Shown one piece after another: positions 1 through 5,389 of a stretch of 11,003 nucleotides of DNA (its first letter is position 1; every line of letters begins with the position of its first letter). The notes beneath the pieces were generated by a model. That model had not been told where the DNA came from. It saw nothing but the letters and a program-made list of their open reading frames with translations, and made no database searches. The translations under genes were made by a program, and so were the position numbers. This DNA is from Thermoplasmata archaeon (GTDB lineage: Archaea; Thermoplasmatota; Thermoplasmata; Thermoplasmatales; Thermoplasmataceae). The stretch is from the NCBI GenBank assembly GCA_021797295.1, contig JAKAAA010000036.1:1-11003 (forward strand), in the 5' to 3' direction.

Positions 1-117
1 TAATACAAGGTATCTGGATATAGACACTCCTTCCATCAGAGCTTTCTCTTCTATTACGGCCTTTTCGTCTTTTCTAATATACACACTTATTTTGTTATAT
101 TTTGTAGAATTTATCAT
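1..117 (-). CDS. Ribbon-helix-helix DNA-binding protein, 5' end only (cut by window edge)
   Basis: The first 39 codons read from an ATG at 117 down to the left edge. The translation has the ribbon-helix-helix pattern: a short alternating strand (KISVYIRK, residues 9-16) followed by a helix (about 17-29), then a turn and second helix starting with GVSISRYLV (about 30-38). The spacing recalls the N-terminus of CopG/MobC-type or DUF1778-type regulators found on plasmids and in toxin-antitoxin pairs. The start is supported by a TATA-like box at 139-146 on the same strand, placed about 27 nt upstream, so the transcript would be leaderless. The rest of the protein and its partners lie outside the window, so a regulator, antitoxin or relaxosome role cannot be decided. 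Family assignment is from fold pattern only. Confidence 0.6.
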   Translation of the reverse strand, partial: MINSTKYNKISVYIRKDEKAVIEEKALMEGVSISRYLVL

Positions 118-419
118 ATTAATACAAATACTTGATACTTTATAAGCTTTGTTAACCGGGTAACTCAGAAATGTTCCATATTCCCCAACTATGTTTTGAC
201 CGATAAAAATATTATAGAAAAATGTCAATGGATTATGGCCATATGTAGTTGTATCTTTTAACGCTCTTGTTGTGTGCACAATTAACCTTGTGCAAATTAT
301 GTATTTATAAAATCTCCTATAGATTGGGCATAAAAAGATATTAAGTAGATACTACAGGATTTGTTCTAAATACTATTTTAACCCCTAATTTTTTTAATTG
401 CTTGCTATACCATAGAAAA
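118..419. other. Intergenic region between the left-edge RHH gene and tRNA-Glu
   Basis: About 300 bases with no ORF worth calling. It holds the minus-strand promoter of the RHH gene (139-146), a perfect 8-bp palindrome TGTGCACA (273-280) that begins a near-direct repeat (TGTGCACAATTA at 273-284 and TGTGCAAATTA at 289-299), an orphan plus-strand TATA-like sequence (304-311), a small hairpin (GTAG-ATA-CTAC, about 345-355), and a run of seven T at about 390-396. On the minus strand, TTTT at 419-416 directly follows the tRNA 3' end and may end its transcript. Nothing else is recognisable. Confidence 0.5.
139..146 (-). promoter_or_regulatory. TATA box of the left-edge RHH gene
   Basis: Reads CTTATAAA on the minus strand. 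If this is -30 to -23, transcription starts at about 116, at the ATG at 117. This predicts a leaderless mRNA. Confidence 0.5.
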
Positions 420-494
420 TGCTCCGGCCGGGATTTGGACCCGAGTCGGGGGATTGAGAGTCCCTAATGCTTGGCCTGGCTACACCACCGGAGC
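420..494 (-). tRNA. tRNA-Glu (anticodon CTC)
   Basis: The minus strand folds into a full cloverleaf. The 7-bp acceptor stem is GCTCCGG/CCGGAGC. The D arm has the GG pair in its loop and a weak D stem (G-T, T-A, G-C, T-G) like other archaeal tRNA-Glu genes. The anticodon loop is CTCTCAA with anticodon CTC, decoding GAG. The T stem is TCGGG/CCCGG. Discriminator A73 is at 420, and no CCA is encoded, so the tail must be added by the CCA-adding enzyme. There is no intron. Two oddities: the T loop reads TCCAAAT, giving C instead of the near-universal T at position 55, and the outermost anticodon-stem pair is A27-C43. The rest of the fold is intact, so I read it as a working gene. Confidence 0.93.
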
Positions 495-520
495 TCATGA
501 CCAATATTACTTTTTTCTAT

Positions 521-530
521 TTAATATATT
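521..530 (-). promoter_or_regulatory. TATA box of tRNA-Glu
   Basis: Reads AATATATTAA on the minus strand, centred about 31 nt before the first base of the mature tRNA. A start 26-27 nt downstream would leave a 5' leader of about 4-5 nt for RNase P to remove. Confidence 0.5.
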
Positions 531-591
531 CATTTAATACGGGAATTTTCCACTATTTTATCGTGTTTTTCTATACTTTCCTTTGTATATG

Positions 592-611
592 TTTATAATA
601 AGTTCTATAAT
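592..611 (+). promoter_or_regulatory. Probable promoter of the surface-protein/ABC operon
   Basis: Two TATA-like sequences, TTTATAAT (592-599) and TCTATAAT (604-611), would give starts near 622 and 634, leaving a 26-38 nt leader before the ATG at 660. No good Shine-Dalgarno sequence is visible in that leader. This makes the gene an exception to the leaderless pattern elsewhere in the window, and the choice between the two boxes is open. Confidence 0.35.
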
Positions 612-659
612 AATCTTTGAGTTAGGAAAGACTTTTTACTATGATTTCAATATGTAACT

Positions 660-1523
660 ATGAAACCCTTTACCACCAAGATAGTTGTAATCATAGTTGC
701 TGCTGCTATAATAGCACCCGCAGCGTATTTTGCATATATATACTACGATAAATCTAACGTTTCACCATCACTGGAACCATTTGAATATATCCCTGGTAAT
801 TCTACGATGATTTCAACAGTAAATTCCAACGGGTCAGAATATTATATATTTATGGATGATAATAGCCTGGGCATAGTGGCAAATATATCCTCTGCAGCTT
901 TAATAGATTCAAATTTAACATCATTCAGTTCCCAGAATGCTGCGGTGGATACTAATTCCGGAAACATATTTTCAGGTGCCAATGTTAAAACAACTACGTA
1001 TGATAGTGTAACAGTTTATGAAATTAAAAATGTTAATTTAACCGTAATACTGGGAAAGATCCTGGGAGATAATTTAAGCAACAGCCTGATAAGTCCGGAC
1101 GTCAATGTATTTGCCTTTGAAACATCCGGCAATTTTGTAGTGCTAGGAGAAGAGAATGCCATAAATGCTTCTATTTCGGTGCATGCAACTTCAAAAGATG
1201 CGGTTGGCTATAAGAGTTATTTTAACCAGTCAGCCAATATTTCTCTTTATTATAAGGTAAACAGTACCGTTCCCACAATCAGTTACATAACACTTAATTC
1301 CACTAGCAATAGAACATATGTCAATGTAATACCGGCGAACTCCCTTGACCTCCAGGTGGATGAACTTGCAATAAAGGCAGCCCTTTCCAGCAGCAAGGTT
1401 ACTAATGTAACTGGTGGAAAATATACCTTAAATACATCTAACGGTGTAATACATATTGAACTTTATAAGGGAATAGAAAGCATACCCGGTATCCTCAAAG
1501 TATTAAATACGACCACTATATAG
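660..1523 (+). CDS. Membrane-anchored, heavily sequon-bearing extracellular protein, first gene of ABC operon
   Basis: A 287-residue protein not confidently assigned to a family. Residues about 7-29 form one strongly hydrophobic segment after a Lys-bearing start, read as an uncleaved signal anchor; there is no lipobox Cys and no Cys anywhere. The remaining 255 or so residues are Ser/Thr/Asn-rich, look beta-rich and carry 15 N-X-S/T sequons, which suggests a densely N-glycosylated domain outside the cell. The opening of this domain (EPFEYIPGNSTMISTV) faintly resembles DUF3352-type surface proteins, but that is only an impression. ATG 660 is the only reasonable start: an in-frame TGA lies at 642-644 and no other start codon falls between. 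The stop is 8 nt before the permease gene, so the two are almost certainly cotranscribed. It may be a substrate, a substrate-binding accessory or an immunity-like partner of the exporter. Confidence 0.75.
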   Translation: MKPFTTKIVVIIVAAAIIAPAAYFAYIYYDKSNVSPSLEPFEYIPGNSTMISTVNSNGSEYYIFMDDNSLGIVANISSAALIDSNLTSFSSQNAAVDTNSGNIFSGANVKTTTYDSVTVYEIKNVNLTVILGKILGDNLSNSLISPDVNVFAFETSGNFVVLGEENAINASISVHATSKDAVGYKSYFNQSANISLYYKVNSTVPTISYITLNSTSNRTYVNVIPANSLDLQVDELAIKAALSSSKVTNVTGGKYTLNTSNGVIHIELYKGIESIPGILKVLNTTTI

Positions 1524-1526
1524 GTG
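1522..1526 (+). promoter_or_regulatory. Shine-Dalgarno sequence of the ABC permease gene
   Basis: AGGTG ends 5 nt before the ATG at 1532 and overlaps the stop codon of the upstream gene, fixing the permease start. Confidence 0.6.
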
Positions 1527-1531
1527 TACAT

Positions 1532-2353
1532 ATGTCTAAAACCATTATTATTTATTTACAGTATATAAAAAATTATTACAGATCCAGAAGTTTCTTTCTC
1601 ATGTTATTTCTTATTCTGTTAATAGGAGCCATGATGACTTATTTTTCTTTTAGATATGTTAACGACCTTCCTGCATTCCTTGGCGGGGCTTCCCTGCCGA
1701 ATTCAATTAAAGTAGATCTGTTTTACTATTTATGGACACTGGTACTGCTTTATATCCCCGTATTTGCCTCGGTATTCTTCGGTTCGCCTGCAATTTCCAG
1801 TGAAATCGAAAACAAGACGGCTTATTTCATTTTTCCGTTGCCCATAAACAGGTACAAACTATTCTTCGGAAAATATTTTGCAGCTTTCACTGTGACCATG
1901 TTTATAATAGGAATATATCTTATATTCGAGGTGGGCACCCTTACTTATCTTCTGGGTGCCGTACCAGTTAAGTACTTCCTTACATCCTTCCTGATGCTCA
2001 TATTATTTATTATGAGCATAATGGCTGTTACTTTCCTTATAAGTGCAGTATTCAACAAAAACACATATGCCTACATCACGGTTTTCGTTATTTATTACAT
2101 AGTGTTTGAGGCAGGTTCCTTTATAATTGAATTATTATACAAATATACCCCGGTTTATTTTTTGAATGAGGCGGGAAGCATAATAGAAAGGGTATATATA
2201 AACATCATACCGGGCAATGTATTTTCAACGGCAATAAATTTAAATCCTGCACCCTTTTCAGAAATTGTGCTTTCATCTATGATAATGATCATATATACAG
2301 TAGCGGCCCTGGCAATAGGCATGCTGTTATTTGATAAAAAGGAGGTATCCTAA
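1532..2353 (+). CDS. ABC-2 type transporter permease
   Basis: A 273-residue polytopic membrane protein with about six hydrophobic segments (roughly residues 20-40, 63-84, 115-135, 149-174, 178-202 and 245-267), the usual layout of ABC-2 permeases of the NosY/CcmB-like kind. After the second segment comes the stretch with SSEIENKTAYFIFPLPINRYKLFFGKY in two halves (about 89-115). This matches the conserved cytoplasmic element in this family, where the text runs E-x-x-x-G/K-T ... P-x-x-R. The start ATG is preceded by AGGTG. The gene's stop overlaps the ATG of the ATPase by one base (TAATG). Together the two proteins would form a half-transporter dimer exporting an unknown substrate or acting on membrane or surface polymers. 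The family is clear; the substrate is not. Confidence 0.88.
   Translation: MSKTIIIYLQYIKNYYRSRSFFLMLFLILLIGAMMTYFSFRYVNDLPAFLGGASLPNSIKVDLFYYLWTLVLLYIPVFASVFFGSPAISSEIENKTAYFIFPLPINRYKLFFGKYFAAFTVTMFIIGIYLIFEVGTLTYLLGAVPVKYFLTSFLMLILFIMSIMAVTFLISAVFNKNTYAYITVFVIYYIVFEAGSFIIELLYKYTPVYFLNEAGSIIERVYINIIPGNVFSTAINLNPAPFSEIVLSSMIMIIYTVAALAIGMLLFDKKEVS
2341..2346 (+). promoter_or_regulatory. Shine-Dalgarno sequence of the ABC ATPase gene
   Basis: GGAGGT lies 6 nt before the ATG at 2353, inside the end of the permease gene. It is the strongest ribosome binding site in this operon and supports translation of the overlapping ATPase gene. Confidence 0.7.
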
Positions 2354-3252
2354 TGGAGATATATCTGGATGAATTAACAAAAAACTATGGAAAGATCAGG
2401 GCACTTGATTCCATTAATCTAAAGATAGAAGGGCATGGATGTACCGGACTTCTGGGACCAAATGGTGCTGGAAAAACAACCATGCTCAAACTTATAACCA
2501 ATATTATAAGACCGTCCAAAGGAAAGGTGGATCTGAATAATGTGGATGTTTCAATATATCCGGAGCGTGCCTTATCTTCAGTCGGAGCACTGATAGAACA
2601 ACCGGAGTTCTATAGTTATTTAACAGCATATGAAATATTGAAATTTACCGCAAAAATTAAAGGGCTAAAAAAGGACGAATTTGAATCGGAGATTAAAAGA
2701 TTGGGAAAACTTACAGAAATAGATGGATTTATGGATAGACAGACAGGGGGCTATTCAAGGGGAATGAAACAGAGATTGGCCTTATCTGTTGCAATGCTGG
2801 GAAACCCGGAAATTATAATACTGGATGAACCAACATTCGGCCTTGACCCTAAAGGAATGGTAGATATCCGGAATATAATAAAAACCCTGGCCAGGGATCA
2901 TCTGGTATTATTGAGTACACATTTGATTTATGAGGCAAGGGAATTATGCGATAGAACAATAATCATAAATAAGGGCAGAATAGAATATGATTCTGCCATG
3001 GCCCCGGAAAGAGAACTTCTGAAAGTGACCGCGGAAAATACTATAAATATAATGAGCGATAAAATCAAAGACTATTCCAGGGACGGAAATGCGTTTATAA
3101 TCGAAAAAAACAAAAACGTAACCAACTCAGAAGTCATAAATGATTTAATGAAACAGGGTCTTAAAATAGATTATGTGGAAAAATATGATAACCTGGAAGA
3201 TATTTATGTTTCGGTAATCAATGGAAGAGTTACAGATAGTATTTCTTCATGA
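2353..3252 (+). CDS. ABC transporter ATP-binding protein
   Basis: The 299-residue cytoplasmic ATPase partner of the preceding permease. Every nucleotide-binding motif is present in order: Walker A GPNGAGKTT (35-43), Q-loop Gln83, a signature in the variant form YSRGMKQR (134-141), Walker B IIILDEP (154-160) followed by a D-loop GLDP, and the switch His190 in STH. The signature has Y-S-R-G in place of L-S-G-G, as is common in ABC-2 (CcmA/NatA-like) ATPases, so I expect it to be active. Residues beyond about 215 are a variable C-terminal domain often seen in this subfamily. The start shares a base with the permease stop and has a strong Shine-Dalgarno sequence. The last 23 bp overlap the 3' end of the opposing gene. 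Confidence 0.93.
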   Translation: MEIYLDELTKNYGKIRALDSINLKIEGHGCTGLLGPNGAGKTTMLKLITNIIRPSKGKVDLNNVDVSIYPERALSSVGALIEQPEFYSYLTAYEILKFTAKIKGLKKDEFESEIKRLGKLTEIDGFMDRQTGGYSRGMKQRLALSVAMLGNPEIIILDEPTFGLDPKGMVDIRNIIKTLARDHLVLLSTHLIYEARELCDRTIIINKGRIEYDSAMAPERELLKVTAENTINIMSDKIKDYSRDGNAFIIEKNKNVTNSEVINDLMKQGLKIDYVEKYDNLEDIYVSVINGRVTDSISS

Positions 3253-3721
3253 GATAGGTACCCAGACTCTCCATGGATGAAAATATTTTCCCGTCTATAT
3301 TGAATTTACCGGATCTATATTTTACCAGCACAAAGGGAACGTCAGAACTGTAAAGATTTTTTGAAAGTTGATCAAATGTAGTGCCGGATTCTATGAATAC
3401 GTACATTGCCGGTATAGAAATGGCTGATGACAGCATCTGGGTAATGTTATTGAATGACCCCAGTTTGACAAATTTGTAAGCAGAATTTTTGATTTCTTTT
3501 TCTATCAGTATGTCTGCATCCTGTTCAATCTTCTGGTATTTACTCTGTGTATACTCCTCCAGGGAAACTTTGTTAAGGAGTTTCTGGACAGCAAAGAAGC
3601 TGGACACCTTCGTCAATTTACCCTTTAAATCTTTATACACCTCACGACTATCGGCTACTATACTGAAATAACTGATATCAGTATTTTCCAGTAGATTTGT
3701 CAAATCTTCATAATTTATCAT
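3230..3721 (-). CDS. Unrecognised 163-residue protein cotranscribed with an RHH regulator
   Basis: I do not recognise this protein. It has no signal peptide, membrane segment or Cys residue. The visible pattern suggests a soluble alpha/beta fold: strand SYFSIVAD (about 17-24), a long charged helical stretch in the middle (about 50-80), then two further strands in KFVKLGS and AMYVFIES and a third in PFVLVKY near the end. There is no Walker motif and no PIN, RelE, MazF or HEPN motif that I can see. Its ATG overlaps the end of the upstream RHH gene by 14 bp and follows a strong Shine-Dalgarno sequence, so it is the second gene of a two-gene operon. A regulator-plus-effector arrangement invites a toxin-antitoxin reading, but nothing in the protein itself shows toxicity. 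It is well supported as a real gene by the overlap and ribosome binding site. Confidence 0.7.
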   Translation of the reverse strand: MINYEDLTNLLENTDISYFSIVADSREVYKDLKGKLTKVSSFFAVQKLLNKVSLEEYTQSKYQKIEQDADILIEKEIKNSAYKFVKLGSFNNITQMLSSAISIPAMYVFIESGTTFDQLSKNLYSSDVPFVLVKYRSGKFNIDGKIFSSMESLGTYLMKKYYL

Positions 3722-4085
3722 ATTTTTTCTGCCCCTCCAATATATTTTCTATTTTGCTATATTCCTCATCTGCATTCCTGAGCATGGATGAAATAATGTT
3801 TTTCCTCCATGCCTCCTTTATTATTTCCTCGTAGGCCCCGTCAATGCTTTTAAAAAATCCTGAAGATACCATTTTACTTACAGCCTTCTCTATTATAGGA
3901 TCCGGATGTATGCTGTTATTTTTCGTTATAATTCCTACCCGCTTGATTGATATGTATTCCAGAACTGCCATTCTGATGAATTCAGACCTGTTTGCATAGC
4001 TGTTATTGTATGAAAGAAAAGAATCTATTTCCTCAAGTTCATCGTTTGAGATTCTTATTGTAAGTTTTTCATTCTTTTCATTCAT
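3708..4085 (-). CDS. Ribbon-helix-helix transcriptional regulator with C-terminal helical extension
   Basis: A 125-residue protein with a clear N-terminal RHH domain. The DNA-contacting strand KLTIRIS is at residues 7-13, helix 1 DELEEIDSFLSYN at 15-27, and helix 2 starts with NRSEFIRMAVLEYI at 32-45. The C-terminal 75 residues are charged and helical, probably for oligomerisation or ligand or partner binding. It is about the length of NikR, but I do not see NikR's metal-binding His/Cys pattern, so a nickel role is not supported. The start is backed by a TTTAAATA box exactly 30 nt upstream, giving a leaderless mRNA. A short inverted repeat (TAAC-N5-GTTA, 4095-4107) lies between that box and the start codon and could be an autoregulatory operator. 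It is cotranscribed with the 163-residue protein. Confidence 0.82.
   Translation of the reverse strand: MNEKNEKLTIRISNDELEEIDSFLSYNNSYANRSEFIRMAVLEYISIKRVGIITKNNSIHPDPIIEKAVSKMVSSGFFKSIDGAYEEIIKEAWRKNIISSMLRNADEEYSKIENILEGQKKYDKL
3732..3738 (-). promoter_or_regulatory. Shine-Dalgarno sequence of the 163-residue protein gene
   Basis: GGAGGGG on the minus strand, 10 nt before the ATG at 3721 and inside the 3' end of the RHH gene. It fixes the start of the downstream gene. Confidence 0.65.
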
Positions 4086-4094
4086 TAATAAAGT

Positions 4095-4107
4095 TAACGA
4101 ATAGTTA
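4095..4107. promoter_or_regulatory. Possible operator (TAAC-N5-GTTA inverted repeat)
   Basis: A 13-bp element with perfect 4-bp arms, wedged between the TATA box and the start codon of the RHH gene. RHH proteins often bind short repeats in their own promoters, so autorepression is plausible. In AT-rich DNA such a short palindrome can occur by chance. Confidence 0.3.
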
Positions 4108-4115
4108 TATTTAAA
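4108..4115 (-). promoter_or_regulatory. TATA box of the RHH/163-residue operon
   Basis: Reads TTTAAATA on the minus strand, a consensus archaeal TATA box. Taken as -30 to -23 it places +1 at 4085, the A of the ATG, predicting a leaderless transcript. Confidence 0.7.
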
Positions 4116-4143
4116 TTTATCTATTGTATGGACAAATAAGATG

Positions 4144-4157
4144 TTTTGTACATTTAA
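4144..4157 (+). repeat. Direct repeat copy 1 (TTTTGTACATTTAA)
   Basis: This 14-base word recurs exactly at 4260-4273 in the same intergenic region. Both copies are followed by TTTTA (one extra A in this copy), and both contain the palindrome TGTACA. This copy lies about 60-72 bp upstream of the RHH start codon. Confidence 0.55.
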
Positions 4158-4259
4158 ATTTTATTAATGAAATAAATCTATATGGTATAAACCACTAAAA
4201 ATAAAAGGTCATAAATATATGCCTAACCAATATTAATTTCATAATTTTATTAACTTTTA

Positions 4260-4273
4260 TTTTGTACATTTAA
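4260..4273 (+). repeat. Direct repeat copy 2 (TTTTGTACATTTAA)
   Basis: Exact second copy of the word at 4144-4157. It ends 9 bp upstream of the TATA box of the aIF2-beta operon, where archaeal activators, or repressors blocking TFB, would bind. Confidence 0.55.
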
Positions 4274-4282
4274 TTTTAAAAA

Positions 4283-4290
4283 TTTATAAT
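4283..4290 (+). promoter_or_regulatory. TATA box of the aIF2-beta/PIN operon
   Basis: TTTATAAT predicts a transcription start at about 4311-4316. That either makes a TTG at 4313 leaderless, or leaves a 12-17 nt leader before the ATG at 4328. Confidence 0.55.
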
Positions 4291-4327
4291 AAAACAATCT
4301 TAATTAACCTCTTTGAAATTATATACT

Positions 4328-4939
4328 ATGGAATTTGATTATAAAAAATTGTTAAACGATGCATCAGGCGTACTATCATCCAAAACACAGACAGAAGAAC
4401 GATTAAAGGTGCCAGAACCTGAAATCATTTATGAAGGCAAAGCCACTATTATCAGAAATTTTCTTGATATAATAGATATGCTGAACAGGAATCCTGAAGA
4501 CCTTGTAAAATATCTTACAAAGGAATTTGGAATAGGGGCCAGCATAAACGGCCGGAGATTGGTGATTAACAGAAAACTCAGGCAGGAGGATATAAAGGAA
4601 AAGTTAAATGCGTATATGGCAACATACGTTTTATGCTATGAATGTTCTTCCCCTGATACTACAATCGAGAAAGTCGGGCGTACATATCTGCTGGTGTGCA
4701 AGGCATGTGGTGCTGAGCACCCTATCAAGGCATCAAGAGAAATCAAAGAAAATGAAGAACAGCTTTCCGAGGGAAAAACATATAGCGTCACGATCAATGA
4801 AATCGGAAGATCCGGTGAAGGGCATGCCCTTTATGGAGACTTTACTATATATGTTCCGGGAACAAAGAAGGGAGAACATGTAAAAGTTCTGATAAAAAAA
4901 ATCAGAAAAAATATAGCAATAGGAGAAGTTGTAAAGTAA
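4328..4939 (+). CDS. eif2b: Translation initiation factor aIF2 subunit beta with C-terminal TRAM domain
   Basis: A 203-residue protein. Residues 1-135 are archaeal aIF2-beta: an N-terminal helix (DYKKLLNDA) that in homologues contacts the gamma subunit, a central alpha/beta domain, and a C-terminal zinc ribbon with Cys103, Cys106, Cys124 and Cys127. Residues about 148-203 (GKTYSVTINEIGRSGEGHA onward) match a TRAM RNA-binding domain, a fusion known in some archaeal aIF2-beta proteins. As part of the aIF2 heterotrimer it helps deliver initiator Met-tRNA to the small ribosomal subunit. I chose ATG 4328 because family members begin with a close M-x-DY-x-x-LL pattern. A TTG at 4313 would add five residues (MKLYT) and fits the TATA spacing, so it remains possible. 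The stop shares a base with the start of the PIN gene. Confidence 0.93.
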   Translation: MEFDYKKLLNDASGVLSSKTQTEERLKVPEPEIIYEGKATIIRNFLDIIDMLNRNPEDLVKYLTKEFGIGASINGRRLVINRKLRQEDIKEKLNAYMATYVLCYECSSPDTTIEKVGRTYLLVCKACGAEHPIKASREIKENEEQLSEGKTYSVTINEIGRSGEGHALYGDFTIYVPGTKKGEHVKVLIKKIRKNIAIGEVVK

Positions 4940-5295
4940 TGGAAAAAGTACTTCTTGACACGAATTCTCTCATATACGCTATCAGGAATAGAATAGATAT
5001 TGAGTTTGAATTGAAGGGCATAACTCCCCAGATATTGCCAGCAGTCCCTGAATGCGTTATTGCTGAACTTAGGGGACTGAGCACAACAAAATGGTATGCC
5101 AAGGCGGCCCTGCAATACAGTAAAAAATTTGATCTTGTTCACTCCGAAGGCGAAGGCGATTTCTGTATAATGATGACTGCTATTCACATGAATGCTGCTG
5201 TACTGACGAATGACAGGCAATTTTTAAAAAAATTGAAAAATAGGGGCATCAGATGCATGACCCTATCTGGTGGTCATAAAATTCAATTTTACTGA
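4939..5295 (+). CDS. PIN-domain ribonuclease, archaeal Fcf1/VapC-like
   Basis: A 118-residue single PIN domain, about the usual size for the archaeal COG1412-type proteins related to eukaryotic Fcf1/Utp24. The acidic metal-binding residues are all in place: Asp7 in LLDTN, Glu43 in VIAELRG, Asp74 in EGEGD and Asp92 in LTND. This predicts an active Mg/Mn-dependent endoribonuclease. No antitoxin gene is adjacent. Instead the ATG overlaps the aIF2-beta stop by one base, so it is translationally coupled to a translation factor. That context favours rRNA processing or ribosome quality control over a toxin role, although sequence alone does not separate Fcf1-like from VapC-like enzymes. A weak purine-rich stretch, AGGAGAAG, lies at 4921-4928, rather far from the start. 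Confidence 0.85.
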   Translation: MEKVLLDTNSLIYAIRNRIDIEFELKGITPQILPAVPECVIAELRGLSTTKWYAKAALQYSKKFDLVHSEGEGDFCIMMTAIHMNAAVLTNDRQFLKKLKNRGIRCMTLSGGHKIQFY

Positions 5296-5359
5296 TTTTG
5301 TGGATGACCAGGTCTCCATTGCACAACAATCCAGATTTTCTTTAAAATTTTAAAAAAAT

Positions 5360-5367
5360 AATATAAA
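5360..5367 (+). promoter_or_regulatory. TATA box of the ribK-dph6 operon
   Basis: AATATAAA in a very AT-rich tract. Its position is exactly -30 to -23 for a start at 5390, favouring the second of two nearby ATG codons as a leaderless start. Upstream at 5341-5354 is a perfect palindrome, TTTAAAATTTTAAA, which could be incidental. Confidence 0.5.
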
Positions 5368-5389
5368 TATAATAATAACATACATGTAT

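Noticed and set aside
3708..4085. NikR identity for the RHH regulator
   Set aside because: Length fits, but the metal-binding His/Cys set and an ACT-like C-terminal pattern are not visible.
4168..4259. Small ORF or CRISPR-like array between the two 14-bp repeats
   Set aside because: Only two copies of the repeat exist, 116 bp apart, and the longest ATG frame here is five codons.
4831..5220. 129-codon minus-strand open frame opposite aIF2-beta and the PIN gene
   Set aside because: Both overlapped plus-strand genes are recognised families with intact motifs. The antisense translation resembles nothing and has no promoter.
4939..5295. VapC toxin of a VapBC pair
   Set aside because: No antitoxin gene is adjacent; the overlap is with aIF2-beta. 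A toxin role is not excluded, only less supported.
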